NCBI GenBank assembly: GCA_030765055.1
Contig: CM060947.1
Coordinates: 58,802,735 to 58,866,734 of the forward strand
Origin: Mantis religiosa
Lineage: Eukaryota; Arthropoda; Insecta; Mantodea; Mantidae
Reading direction: 5' to 3'
DNA: 64,000 nt
Position numbers and translations under genes: made by a program. Below the pieces are notes generated by a model, which saw only the letters and a list, made by a program, of their open reading frames with translations, did no database searches and was not told where the DNA came from. Below, piece after piece: positions 1 through 11,125 of the stretch. Numbering within the stretch: position 1 is the first letter of the stretch; each line of letters starts with the position of its first letter.

Positions 1-110
1 TTAAAAGTTAATAGGGTGCATATTAAAAGTTAATAGGGTGCATATTAAAAGTTAATAGGGTGCATATTAAAAGTTAATAGGGTGCATATTAAAAGTTAAT
101 AGGGTGCATA
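1..110 (+). repeat. 22 bp minisatellite, five copies in window
   Basis: Five exact head-to-tail copies of a 22 bp motif (TTAAAAGTTAATAGGGTGCA plus TA) start at 1, 23, 45, 67 and 89, and probably continue left of the window. The matching place in units 2, 3 and 4 has one copy. In unit 5 the motif is part of a 66 bp repeat, so copy number changes from unit to unit. Confidence 0.95.
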
Positions 111-155
111 ATAATATTTTTACCAAGGCTATAAGTATTAATGCTGGGTGCGTAT

Positions 156-310
156 TGTGACTTTGTAGGTTCGTAGAATTAAAAGGCCGAGTTACAGAAA
201 TTAAAAATCTCCTTTATTTCCGTAGAGATACACTGTTCAATTCTCACGTAACAACATTACATCACATAATAACCGATGATGCTGCATCAACGTCAGAGGT
301 ACCACGACTG
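156..310 (+). repeat. LTR 5' end, unit 1
   Basis: The segment begins TGTGACTTTGTAGGTTCGTA right after GTAT and matches the first roughly 150 bases of the solo LTRs at 2281, 13281 and 8715. No LTR 3' end follows in this unit; the sequence runs on into other unit DNA. A fitting 3' end followed by GTAT occurs at 29043, and an unfilled version of the site lies at 8038-8041. Confidence 0.7.
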
Positions 311-655
311 CTAAGAGTCCGCAGCGCTTGCACCACGGCAGATGAAGGGGTCGGATCCCCTCCCTTACGGGAAAGTGGCATTGACAATAGTTAAAATGCA
401 CATTTCAAAATTGAATTGGGAAGTGCTTTCAAGGAAGCCATGTCAACTGAAGCCGATCATTTTGTATTCTCGGCATAAAAGAGAGTTCATTTTATATTTC
501 CAATGGCATCCTAACCAACATGTCTACAGCAGTAAGGCGAACCAGCTCCTATCACGTGATTTATCCCACCTGGGAAGAAACTGTGATTCTCTGATTGACC
601 AATGCTAGACATGAATCAGTTCCAATTGAATAAAGTGCGGTAGCCAAGAACTCTA

Positions 656-857
656 CGCTCACCTCTGTAGCATAGGTAGTAGAGTGTCTCCTCACATTCA
701 AGAAATCTAGAGTTCGAATCTTGGAACAGGGTGATTTACCTGGATAAGTGAAAAGCTTGAAAAACGAATGTCTGTAGGTTCTGGGCTCATTTGACCATCT
801 ATTCCATTCATCATCTGATACGACTAAAGTTGGAGATGTAAATTAAAAAGAAAAACA
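656..857 (+). repeat. tRNA-derived SINE, degraded, unit 1
   Basis: The segment has a tRNA-like head with a B-box form (AGAGTTCGAATC), then the tail shared with the better copy at 32867: a TTACCTGGATAAG stretch, a GGGCTCATTTGA stretch and a 3' region near ATGTAAATTAAAAAG. The TTTTCCGGAGTTTTTC stretch seen in units 2-4 is missing here. All units carry it at the same place, so it entered before the array was amplified. Confidence 0.75.
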
Positions 858-2280
858 AACCAACGAACTTTACTCCACGCAATGAAGACGCCGTCGTGCT
901 AAGAGCTAAGAGTCATCTGTGAACCATGTTTGACCCTAAAATGGGAGGCTTTTCCTAAATCTGTTAATTCTATGAGTCGAACTCCTTCTGCTGAGTTAGA
1001 ATAGGAGAGCCCGAGTTAAATAATCGGTGGTACGGCATGCGTGAATAATGATGGAGCAGGTACAAGCACCACTGTAATACCTATTCGGTAAATTTTGGAA
1101 AAATATTACTATAATCACTTTTTAAGTGAAATTGCATCATAAGCCTTAAAAGCTGATGCTCTAAATATTTCTACTATAGGATTTAACAAGAACTGCACCA
1201 TCGGTAAAAGAACAGTGGACTTAGCAATCAAAATCTCAACCAACGAGATTTGGGTTTCATCATATAGATTAAGTAACGAAGTTATGCAGAAGAAGGAAAC
1301 AACTAAAGAAGGGAAAAAAGAAAGCTGGAAAAGCAACAAGGAAGCAGAGGAAACCAGTCTACTAAACTGTGGTTTTTAATATGAGTAGTACATTTAAACC
1401 TTAAGTCAATGTATTCTCATTTTTTATATTTTCAGCATGTTTGTTCCTGTGAAATTCTCCTTGCAGAACATTTTTTGTGATAGAGAAATACAATTTGGTA
1501 TACAAGTTCACAAAGAGACAATGGATAAGAATACCGCTGTGTTTTATTTTGAAATGTATTTATATATAATTTGTAAGTTATGTAGCACATTTTCAAAGTT
1601 TTACAAAAAAATTAAGTTTTTGAATAGAAATAAGTTGGAGTCCAAACTAGATGAGACGCATGGAAGTTTAGGAAAATGTACATGTATTATGACACTAGAG
1701 TTATGAAATTAATCTACTTCTTTTCCTCACAAAGGAATTTTAAATGCCATATCCTCCATTTCAGCTTACTTCTAATTTCATTTCACAGTTTATTCTTGTT
1801 AGCCATTTCAGGGTTTCACGTGTCGGTGAAGTTGCATGGCTGGTGCATTGTTATCTGTAATTACTCGGCTTCCAGATCGAGTCCTAGAGACACCAGAGAA
1901 TGTGCAATCTGCAGGTAGGAGGACAACCTGTTGTAAGAACCACCACCAGGAACTCCAAATCTATAGTTGTAGGGACCCTCTCCCTCCGGCCACCCTTAGT
2001 CTCCTTTCATTTCGCCTTCCCTCCCCAAGGGTTCGCATTAGGGGCATAGGCAACAAAGATTTAAGTGATTGGGGTACTAAGTTCTACCTCCGATTCATAG
2101 TATCGTACGCATAAACTGCGAAACAAAATAACAATTGTACTTTATTATACAAGGGGATACACAGAGAGTTTATCCGTGAGTAGAACAATTTAAAACGCGA
2201 TACGAAGGGGAGTATTTTAAGTTCTACGAGTGGATATAGAGGTCTGTGCAGTTGTATAATACTTGTTTTATCCTATATAT

Positions 2281-2725
2281 TGGGACTTTATGGGTTCCTA
2301 GAATTAAAAGTTTATATTTGCCGAAATTCTAAATGTTTTTTATTTCCGTAGAAATACACTTATAGATTACAGCATCATTACGTTACGTACACAATCAGTC
2401 TACCAAGGTCGATGACAATAACAAACAGCTCACTCAACTTCCACTGTTTACAACATCAACACTCTCAGCTGTTCTGCGTACTCACTCTTGGCAAGCCGTC
2501 GCCTTCTTAAATACCTCATTGACAAATTCGAGACTCTTCCAGAAGAATAATGAAAAACAACTATTCTCTGTCAATCGAGATATCACTAGAAACTTCCTTA
2601 CGTGAAACGCTATCTGCGCCGGCAAGTCACTTATCTCAAGCGCTATGTTTATCTGCTTACGCAAGTGCTGCCGCCTGTTATATTTATCTGCAGGCTCTTT
2701 GCCGCCTTATCGCGTTGCCGCGACA
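2281..2725 (+). repeat. Solo LTR, unit 1
   Basis: This 445 bp segment starts TGGGACTTTATGGG (TGTGAC in the other units) and ends CCGCGACA, giving TG...CA termini. It is flanked by ATAT on both sides (2277-2280 and 2726-2729), a 4 bp target duplication of the Ty3/gypsy type. No internal retroelement sequence is present, so it is a solo LTR left by recombination. Units 2-4 have the same insertion with the same ATAT flanks. Confidence 0.75.
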
Positions 2726-3376
2726 ATATATACATATATACGTTACATTAATATATGACAAATACTCAGTTAATGATTTTACAACAGATAGTTATATATT
2801 AAATAAGGAATAAGGCATTGAATTGCGGTGTACTTATAGTTACAAAATATTGTAGGCTATGGGTGACCAAAGTCAGGCCCGGCAGTATGTACGTGAAAAC
2901 GATCATTCCTATTTGCAATGCTTCTAATTCATTTGGATGTATTAACTTCTATGGTAATATACAACAAGTTCACTTTCATGTGGTTAAACAATAAAAATGT
3001 TTGAAGTTGCTGTTAAAAGGTTATTGAAATTTTGCAGTTATCAATCACTTATTTATTTACTTTATCCCAAGCGTTACAAGAGCAACGAGTGAATTTTGCT
3101 TACTTTATCTCTTTCGTTGCCCTAATAACTATCACTTTGATTTAAATTCCAAGTTTTCTTATATCATTTCTCCATAGCAACGGTCTCTGTACAAGTATTT
3201 GTAGAATAAATAAATTTAACCACAACATTCAATCCAATCCAGCAGAGTAGTTGATGTATGGACTATAACATGCTTGCATAACAATACAATTATTATATAA
3301 ATGTCAGGGAATTAAATTATTAGATTTAAATTCCAAAATGTGAAAGTTAAATGCTTTAAGTTGGTAAAAATAATTG

Positions 3377-3458
3377 CGCAGTCGGTAGGACTCGAACCTA
3401 CGCTTCCAGAGGGAATCTGATTTCTAGTCAGACGCCTTAACCACTCGGCCACGACTGC
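3377..3458 (-). tRNA. tRNA-Ser(AGA), unit 1
   Basis: An 82 nt type II tRNA on the minus strand. The seven-pair acceptor stem (GCAGTCG with CGACTGC) is intact, the anticodon loop CTAGAAA gives AGA, and there is a long serine variable arm and a normal T arm with TTCGAGT. The variable-arm stem carries compensating changes against the other copies (GGAA in place of GGGA) and still pairs. A T5 run for Pol III termination follows at 3366-3370. Likely functional. It lies about 200 bp from tRNA-Arg on the same strand, the fixed cassette of the array. Confidence 0.93.
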
Positions 3459-3658
3459 AGATGTCATAGCTTCGCTTCAGAAGTGATTCATGACATCAGA
3501 AACAAATTACTGCGAGTTTAATGCCTATAGAATGAACAAAATATAAAGCAACAGTTATCCCCCACATATGCGTGTGGTCACTAGAATTCGCAGAAATAGA
3601 CATACGCACAGACATACACGCACTAAGCAGCGCTAAAAGTATTCTCCAAAAAAATTTA

Positions 3659-3730
3659 CGACCGTGACAGGATTCGAACCTACAATCTTCGGATCGAAGT
3701 CCGACGCCTTATCCATTAGGCCACACGGTC
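3659..3730 (-). tRNA. tRNA-Arg(TCG), unit 1, one base short in the anticodon loop
   Basis: A minus-strand tRNA-Arg of 72 nt; the other array copies are 73. The acceptor stem GACCGTG/CACGGTC, D arm and T arm are present, but the anticodon loop reads CTTCGA (6 nt) where the others have CTTCGGA (7 nt). A six-base loop would displace the anticodon, so this copy is probably a pseudogene or encodes a defective tRNA. A T7 terminator follows on the minus strand. Confidence 0.85.
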
Positions 3731-4489
3731 ACTTGGACATCTTGTTTCGTAATACGATAACATAGCAAAGCAGATGTACACCGAATGAAAGGCATGTAAG
3801 ATACTTCATATCAGTCATGAACTGTATAGTATTTTACTTGTTTATTTAATTTACCTGCTCATAGATAATAAGGTAATGTATTTGTTTACACATGTAAAAT
3901 GAGTATTATGTTAGCTGCATCTTAATTTTGCTGTATCCTAATGACTAGTGAAGGTGTTGGTAACATGACATCCTCACTTCATATGCTGAAAGCGCAATTA
4001 GTGTTATTTGAGAAACGTACACGAATAGGGTGAATTTGAGGAGCATCTTACTCTCTGTCCTTGCTCTCCCCTATCTTGTCTAGCATCGTGCCCTGTTAAC
4101 CACATGTAGCGTCTACCTGCCTTGCATTTATTGATTTAAATTGCAAACTCAGCTCAGTTTGTGAAATTTTGGTTACATTACTCTTCTTTAGAAAAGCATT
4201 ACACTTACTAAAATGCCTACAATTATATGGAACAGTAGGTCAAATGTATTGCTTCTTGCTGTGCTGTTTGCTAAATATTTATTTAAAACACATATTAGCA
4301 ATCAAAATTTGTTAAATGTAACATGAACCATACAAACGTAAACACTTAAAAGAACATTTTTTTTTCAATATTTTTTAAACAAAATCATTCTCACATAGTC
4401 AGTTACTAAATAGCTACATTGTGTTCTATCCTCAGGTTAACCATACTATTTTTATATTAAGGAAAGACTTATATAACTTGAACGTTTCA

Positions 4490-4670
4490 AGACGGGAGGT
4501 GGACAGTGTGTTATCCACATAATTCAGTGAATTATAAAATTAATACTTGAAGCAAAGGCGATATCAACATATTTCTTTCGATGCATGTTCTAACTCAGTA
4601 TTACGTAAATTTAAAACGAGGTGCGAAGGACAAGGGACTTGAACGTTTTCAGACGGGAGGTGGACAGCGT
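4490..4670 (+). repeat. Harbinger-derived 159 bp satellite, unit 1
   Basis: Satellite monomers carry the GACGGGAGGTGGACAGTGT block followed by TTATCCACATAATTCAG. Read on the minus strand the monomer encodes PIF/Harbinger transposase N-terminal sequence (RNMxISPxLQ... type). The second monomer is interrupted after GGACAGCGTA by the mariner at 4672 and resumes at 5585. Confidence 0.8.
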
Positions 4671-4671
4671 A

Positions 4672-5582
4672 TGAGGGCTGTTCAATAAAGAATGATCACA
4701 TTTTTTTTTCAACGTACCTTTACTCAGCCTCATAATTTTTATGGTCCTTCTCAAAATAGTCTCCCCTGAATTCGATGCACTTGTCCCGGCGTCTCTGCCA
4801 GTCTTCAAAGACATGCTGGAAACCATTTTTCAGAGATCCTTCAAAATCGCCTGCGCAGCCTTCGCCACTGCTTCTGATGATGGATAATGCCTCCCACGAA
4901 GGCGTTTCTTCAAGGGAGGATATAGAAAAAGGTAACATGGGGCTAAAGCCGGACTATATGGAGCGTGAGGGATGCACTTCACGTTGATTTTTTCAAGATA
5001 TTCATCAACAACATTGGCAGTATGCGGCAGCGCATTATCGAGGTGCAGCATCCAGTATGCTTCATGGAAATGTCGTATTTTGCACCTGATTTGGACTTGC
5101 AATGTTTTCAGGACATCCCTGTAGTATTGTCCAGTTACTGATGTATATGCAGTTACAACTTGCTGATAAACCATTCCATGAATATCAAAGAATGGGATGA
5201 CCCTAACTTTCCCAGTAGAACCAAAAACTTTTTCTTTTTTGGGGGTTGATGATAAAGGAGATTTGCATGGTGAGCTTTGCTGTTTGCTCTCAGGACCAAA
5301 ATGATGTAGCCAAATTCCATTAGCAGTGATTACGTTTGAAAGAAACTCCGGATCTTCCTCTAACATCAACTTTAACTGCATATTACCTCCACTGCAGCGG
5401 TAGGCGATACTGAACATGTCTGAACTTGCATGGTTCTCACAGGCGGAAACCAGGAGTACCAACAATGAAAGTACCACGGCGTGTTTGTTTACCTTAAGCT
5501 AACATAATATAATAAGGTTGAATTTTAGTGCGAAAAATTAGGTCCGTAAAAAATTATGGTCATTTTTATTGAACAGCCCTCG
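4672..5582 (-). mobile_element. Internally deleted mariner (911 bp)
   Basis: The element has inverted ends (AGGGCTGTTCAATAAA on both sides) and a TA duplication at 4670-4671 and 5583-5584. It sits inside the satellite: the flanks GGACAGCGTA and TATTATCC rejoin to the uninterrupted satellite sequence. Against the 1264 bp relative at 42406 it lacks about 350 bp, covering the N-terminal helix-turn-helix part. It is non-autonomous and younger than the satellite it interrupts. Confidence 0.93.
4830..5477 (-). pseudogene. Mariner transposase remnant
   Basis: A 215-codon open frame covers the C-terminal catalytic part of a mariner transposase: WLHHFGPESKQQSS, SPLSSTPKKEK, FFDIHGMVYQQVV, HLDNALPHTA and APYSPALAPC. 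Mariner enzymes use three aspartates (D,D34D). The first is lost (ANGIW where TGDETW is usual), the second remains (LDNA), and the third is replaced by alanine (SPALAP). The N-terminal DNA-binding half was removed by the internal deletion. The protein would be inactive even if expressed. Confidence 0.9.
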
Positions 5583-5584
5583 TA

Positions 5585-6024
5585 TTATCCACATAATTTA
5601 GTGAATTAAACATTAAAAAGTTGTTAATACTTGAAGCAAATGCGAGATCGACATATGCCTTTCGATGTATGTTCTAACCCCTCTTGTACTTCTGCTATAA
5701 ACTTCATAGCAAATGTTTCGACAGCCTATACCTCTGTAGAAAATTTCTTCTGATAGCTCCTCAAAATCATTCCTCCTCATAGGCCGTACTCTGTTACGAA
5801 TGTCATTTAGACGGTCTTAGGCAAATCGGCATCAACGTCTGCGTTCACGCCCGTCATCTTGACTATTTACAATTGTTAAAGACTTAAAAACAGAAATTTG
5901 GCTTGTTAGATTAACAAGAGATTTAACACGAGTGTTAAGCCTACACTTGTTGATGAGATGCAATTTTGTTATAACTATTGCTAAACTTGTCTTAAGTCTT
6001 AACATCTGTTGGTGAAATCGGGCA
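5585..6024 (-). mobile_element. PIF/Harbinger 5' end remnant
   Basis: On the minus strand this begins with an inverted end (TGCCCGATTTCACCAACAGA) next to TAA (6025-6027 on the plus strand). It runs through a decayed transposase N-terminus (RRNDFEELSEEIFYR readable near 5740-5790) and into the 159 bp satellite. The same end and coding start occur in the opposite orientation at 29469. TAA next to the terminus fits the 3 bp target choice of Harbinger elements. The other end is lost in the satellite. Confidence 0.75.
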
Positions 6025-6027
6025 TAA

Positions 6028-6665
6028 GTCTCTAGTGACTCGCCCTCGTAGTACAGTACAGTCTGACCATCAGTACAGCGTACGTAACACGACGTATATT
6101 TTTGTACTTGCTAAATCGATATGTCTTTAAGTTCTAAAATATATGTCCGGGATCTTTTCTTTAACAACATTTTCAAGTTTACGTACTGTAGAAATTTATC
6201 TTTTCTGATCGTAAAACGTGAGAGGTGTACCGTTTACAACAAAATTTTCAAACTCATCGAGTTGGTATCTTTCTGGATGTGGGCAATGTTGAAAGTTTTT
6301 CTCCTGTACACTTTGAATTTTGAACCTCTTTCACTATATTCTGTACAGTTCGTTCACTGTCGTTGCATTCTTTAACGGAATAATTATACTTACTGTTGGC
6401 CGTCTGCATTCATTCTTCAGAGAGATTTTACATCTAATTAATCAAGATGGGTAAATATTTATAGAAATGCTTTCGTTGCACCTATAAGTTGGACTTGTTA
6501 ATTGTGAGGCTGCCATCTCAGTTCTTTCTCTGAGGGCATACGCGTGAGAATGGACAACCCTGGTTAGTGCACAACCGCAAACAACGTCCCCGTTGAATAA
6601 GGTGCAAAGGAGGTAAGACACTTCCGATATCCTGCCTCTGTATGGATAACTCGCCAACACTTACC
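6028..6665. other. Unassigned spacer
   Basis: About 640 bp without a recognisable gene, RNA or element. The ORFs at 6121 and 6442 match nothing I know and have no neighbouring support. Confidence 0.5.
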
Positions 6666-6685
6666 CTGTAAGGCACCACCAAATG

Positions 6686-6830
6686 ATAATGGAGAGACAG
6701 GAAATTCGGGGGATGTAATTAACCTACCCAGCATTCGCCTAGGGCCAGGAAAAAAACCAGGTTGAACTCATGGGTCAGGTAGGTCGTCCACGGGGATCGA
6801 ACCCAGAATTCCCGAATGCGGAATCCTCCA
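6686..6830 (-). repeat. tRNA-derived SINE, family 2 (degraded)
   Basis: On the minus strand there is a B-box form (GGGTTCGATCCCCG near 6795) followed by the body shared with the copy at 32263: GACCTACCTGACCC, a variable stretch, then GGTTAATTACATCCCC. This copy has an internal change (AAAAAAACC in place of the GGGGAAATCCCCG palindrome) and lacks part of the head. Confidence 0.65.
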
Positions 6831-6837
6831 TTTCATC

Positions 6838-7088
6838 TCCATTATCGTTTCACATCATATTTCACCTGGTGGTCTCTTTCAGGGCAGAAGTATCCGCGGC
6901 TGTCTCGCCGCTACATGACAGGATGACATGCTCTGAATGAACCATTCCCTCCTCCGCTAGGTCGGTTGCCTGTCTGCGGACCGACAGCTGGGGCCGTCTT
7001 TTCCGAACCAGAGTAGAGAGAGATGACCGTTGTTCTGGCCTACTGGAGGAGGTTCCCATCTAAGTAAATTGTAGGGACCCTGCCGTCT
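6838..7088 (+). repeat. GC-rich dispersed repeat, copy 1
   Basis: This segment, with the stretch CACCTGGTGGTCTCTTTCAG, is related to the reverse complement of 31806-32262. Both share CTGGTGGT-TTTCAGGG, then AGAAGT-TC-GC, a TGTCTCG/AGTCTCG block and, later, ATAGGGACC/GTAGGGACC. It is a mid-repetitive element of unknown class. Small ORFs on both strands are not conserved between the copies. Confidence 0.55.
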
Positions 7089-7091
7089 GTA

Positions 7092-7454
7092 AAGTCTGTT
7101 TACCCAACGCAAGTGCACGGCGGCCGCTTTCTTTGACAAACCCTCATAATCGTTTTACAACATGGACCCTCCTCCTGACGGTCCTTTCTAGAATGTTGCA
7201 ACATTTTAACATCACCGTCTTGCACCTAATGAAACAGAACAACTGGAAGTTGGAAATTTGGCAACTGAGACTCCACGCGGAGTAGACATGCAACTGTCAT
7301 TTTCAACAAATGGGGGCTGCTATTGGTCCCCAACGTCAGTGTTCCATTTCTGAAGTGTGGAGATAGATTTATGACGGTCATTAGTGGGCGGGAAGGTCAG
7401 GTCCTTTGAGGTCCCTTTGACTGGGAACTGCACACGCGTTGGGTAAACAGACTT
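7092..7454 (+). mobile_element. 363 bp MITE with TA duplication
   Basis: The terminal inverted repeats AAGTCTGTTTACCCAACGC (7092-7110) and its exact complement (7436-7454) are flanked by TA (7090-7091 and 7455-7456). The interior has no transposase. A TA target and short perfect ends point to a non-autonomous Tc1/mariner-type element. It sits directly after the GC-rich repeat at 6838. Confidence 0.75.
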
Positions 7455-7472
7455 TACTATCGTAGCTCTTTA

Positions 7473-7950
7473 GGACGGCCGCCCTCTTTCTCCTCTCGCC
7501 TCAACTTTCATCCCTGGGGTGGGACATACGTACAATAGACCAAGACTGGTCGCAGTGCCAAATTTTCTCCATAGTAAAAGAAAAAGTACAGATAAGGTAC
7601 AGGTACAGATTATAAATAGTCACAAAGCTAATCATGATCGCTAATTTTCGGATTGTCATTCTTGTGTATTTGGCTCACAAGAGAACCACAATAAATAAAT
7701 GAGTAACTATAATACATATAATAGAAAATAGCTGATGGAATGCGAAGACCGAACAGGCGGACATGTCTAATCCCTGTAGTGAAGAAGTATACACATGATA
7801 AAAACCAGGAGAAAGTGAACAAAAGAAAGGAAAAAAAGAATAATATATCACGTCGTTTGGAACCTAGCCATCGCATTAAGATATTCTAGTAGTTAACTAT
7901 CTCGACCAGACGTCACTCTTGAGCAAAGCATTCGTTTATCGCCTTGCTAG
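7473..7950. other. Unassigned spacer
   Basis: About 480 bp of mixed sequence with no gene, RNA or element I can support. Confidence 0.45.
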
Positions 7951-8180
7951 TATTATATGCATGAAAAATCGTCATTTATTTAAGCTTTTTGCAGCTTCTT
8001 GGTCCTCATTCAGGGGTGTGAGTATTAATGCTGGGTCGTATATTACCGAATAGATGGGCAGAGCTGCAGTAACGGCTTTTAGCTAAAAAGGTAAATGTTT
8101 TCATATTATTTTATATATTTTTAAATGTTTATAAGCTGTGATTTGCATAGATATGAATAAATAGGGACAGCTGACTCACC
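7951..8180 (+). repeat. Array-related segment with an unfilled LTR site
   Basis: This diverged copy of the unit segment around the first LTR reads CATTCAGGGGTGTGAGTATT...GCTGGGTCGTATATTACCG. It passes straight through the point where the LTR sits in the array; GTAT at 8038-8041 is the single-copy target. The right part (TATTACCGAATAGATGGGCA) matches the sequence after the LTR 3' end at 29047. Confidence 0.8.
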
Positions 8181-8199
8181 TGGTATAATTATATATTAG

Positions 8200-9158
<959 letters not shown>

Positions 9159-9162
9159 TTAT

Positions 9163-9440
9163 CTACTTTATATCCTTGTGCTCTTTTAATATTAACTCTC
9201 TCTTTCCATAAATCTTCCAATTCAGAACTTTTCTGAGTAATAGTAATACAAAATCAGTAGTAAATAATTCTAAAATTAATCAAAAGGGAGGCCATGGTCA
9301 CTACAGGGGTTTGTGTCACTTTTTACACTGTGGCCTAGCGACGCATTACGTGCCAAGTGTAACCGGAAATGTTTGAAATGTGTTTGAAATGTGCTCGCTC
9401 AGTCGAACGACCCTGTAGTTTCGGACCTCCCCGCTACGTT
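9163..9440. other. Unassigned spacer
   Basis: Nothing recognisable between the solo LTR and the next SINE. Confidence 0.4.
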
Positions 9441-9590
9441 GTTTTTTTTTTTTTTTTTCGAGTGGAGGAAAAATGCATGTTACGCACTTACCCTGGGATT
9501 GGAGTGTGGGACTCCTCTGGGGGAATCGAACCGCCAGCCCTACCCACTAAGAAACCTCCACCGGTGAGTATTCAGGAGTGGTGCTGTGAC
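9441..9590 (-). repeat. Probable tRNA-derived SINE with poly(A) tail
   Basis: On the minus strand a tRNA-like head with a B box (GGCGGTTCGATTCCCCC) is followed by about 90 bp of body and an A17 tail (plus-strand T run at 9442-9458). It is unlike the other two SINE families here. I found no clear target duplication. Confidence 0.45.
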
Positions 9591-9753
9591 AGTACGGCTG
9601 TAAGCACCTGCGGATTCAAGGAAGGAATATATTGGCCCGGCCGAGGCCAGGTCCAAGGTGAGGAAGGCGGCAGGACGTAAGCATGACCAAGGCCGTGCTT
9701 ACGCCCTTGCTTTTTAGAAGCGGTCTTGTTTGGAAGTGAATGAGGAATTAAGG

Positions 9754-10029
9754 TTATTGATGAGTGTAGGGTCTCTGCGGCGGTTGGTGTTGACCTCTGG
9801 TGTTGGGTCCGTCGAACATTGTTTGGAGGACTGCCACTTCCTCCTTGACGAGTCTTCGGAGCATGAATGTGTGTGTGTCGCGTTGTTTGATTGAGAATTG
9901 ATGCTTCTCCTCTATGTCTTCTAGTAATTCTGCAAGCCCTGAGCTGAGATTTGTGTGTGCTGTTGCTTGCTGCGCAGATGAAGTCCTGAGCTCTGTAAGT
10001 AGTTCCTTCAAGTTGATCAGCTTGGCCAT
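9754..10029 (-). CDS. Hypothetical 91-residue coiled-coil-like ORF
   Basis: The frame has a reasonable start context (CGTAATGGCC). The predicted protein opens MAKLINLKELLTELRTSS, has leucine/glutamate-rich heptad-like spacing to about residue 60, and ends in a proline/glutamine-rich tail. I do not recognise a family. It ends just before unit 2 of the array and has no copy there. It could be a fragment of a transposon gag-like protein or a chance ORF. Confidence 0.25.
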   Translation of the reverse strand: MAKLINLKELLTELRTSSAQQATAHTNLSSGLAELLEDIEEKHQFSIKQRDTHTFMLRRLVKEEVAVLQTMFDGPNTRGQHQPPQRPYTHQ

Positions 10030-10186
10030 TACGACCAGGAACTTCGAATGGAGTGTTCGCTTAAGCTCAGTTCAGTTCCTGTAAATTAATGTGAAAATAT
10101 TTTCATGCCAATTTCGAATTGTTCCTTCGGAATATTATTTTTATAGATTTTGATAATCATTTAATATCCTGGTCAAATTTACGTAA

Positions 10187-10369
10187 TTAAAAATACAAAT
10201 ATCTTAGTTTGGTGCTGCACCAATCTTTGATTCGAATAACTGTCATAGTTTTCCACGTTCCGTTCTGTATTTTGCGTGAAAGAGCACACATTGTTGCTGA
10301 GAGGCCTTTCAAATAGGCTTGAGCTTCGTTTATGTGCAGTAAATCTACTTCCATTGTGAAGGAAGCCAT
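10187..10369 (-). CDS. Conserved 60-codon array ORF (unit 2)
   Basis: The predicted product starts MASFTMEVDLLHINEAQAY and ends TKLRYLYF. It recurs in unit 4 (21884-22066) with the frame kept. Unit 5 (27762-27983) keeps the middle in a shifted arrangement, and unit 3 has changes near 15920. I know no family for it. It may be a captured host exon or a coincidental frame kept by recent duplication. Confidence 0.2.
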   Translation of the reverse strand: MASFTMEVDLLHINEAQAYLKGLSATMCALSRKIQNGTWKTMTVIRIKDWCSTKLRYLYF

Positions 10370-11125
10370 GCCAAGGCTTTATATTTAAATACTTCTTAAT
10401 GGAGAACAATTTAAGCGCAAGAATATGGTATACTTCCTTCAAAGAAATAAAAAACAACAGCAAAGAAAAAAGAATGATATATGTATGTATATATTTTTAT
10501 TTTTTTCTCTTGGCATTTAGACTTATGTAGGAGAAGCAAATTCTTTAAGACAAAGCTTTTGTACAGGCGAATGTAAATGAAGGCAGAAGAAAAGGCCGTA
10601 AAACCTGAATCTCTCTAGAACTATTAATTATAAGTAAGGGATAATCTGCAATAAGATAAAACAAAGTGAATGGACATATCAATATAACCTGAATGTCCTC
10701 TTCTATAAATTTGTATTCAATACCTTAGCCTTTTTGTATTTTGTGAATTTTATATTTTATTAAATATATTCTAACGTTCCAAAGTTTAGGCCTGAATTTT
10801 GTGTCCTAGAAGAATGACCTGTCGTTGGTTGCCCATATAAATGATAAACTGTAATAAAAATACATCAAAAAGCCTAAGTGACTAAGTATTGTCAGTCATC
10901 ATTGGTTTAAGTGAGTTCTGCGACGTGAAGTAGAGGGCTGGAGCGTTGTGCTCTGAACTAAATGCGTCTAGGTTCCAACTTACCCATGATGTTGCGGATT
11001 TTAAGTAATACAGCTTTCGTACTCATTCAGGGATATAAGTATTAACGCTGGGTGCATATTAAAGGTAAATAGGGTGCATAATGATATTTTTACCAAGGCT
11101 GTAAGTATTAATGCTGTGTGCGTAC

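Larger units (their letters stand above)
1..4670 (+). repeat. Tandem macrosatellite unit 1 (left-truncated)
   Basis: This is the first copy of a roughly 5.7-6.0 kb tandem unit that recurs at about 10061, 15719 and 21759. The window start removes its 5' block. In order it holds a 22 bp minisatellite, an LTR 5' end at 156, a SINE near 656, about 1.4 kb of unassigned AT-rich DNA, a solo LTR at 2281-2725, tRNA-Ser at 3377, tRNA-Arg at 3659 and the Harbinger-derived satellite from about 4490. A mariner interrupts the satellite at 4671. The segments 860-2280, 2730-3370 and 3735-4490 show no gene I recognise. Short ORFs in them differ in length and frame between units. Confidence 0.9.

Noticed and set aside
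1..110. Regular short repeats as a CRISPR array
   Set aside because: The 22 bp copies have no spacers between them and the sequence is eukaryotic, so it is a minisatellite.
1437..1918. ORFs repeated in array units (1437, 1676, 12429, 12675, 18013, 18266, 24149)
   Set aside because: They differ in length and stops between units, overlap in different frames and match no family. Their repetition comes from the tandem duplication.
2482..2813. ORFs around 2482-2813 and counterparts at 13483, 19052 and 25203
   Set aside because: They lie in the solo LTR and are not conserved as proteins.
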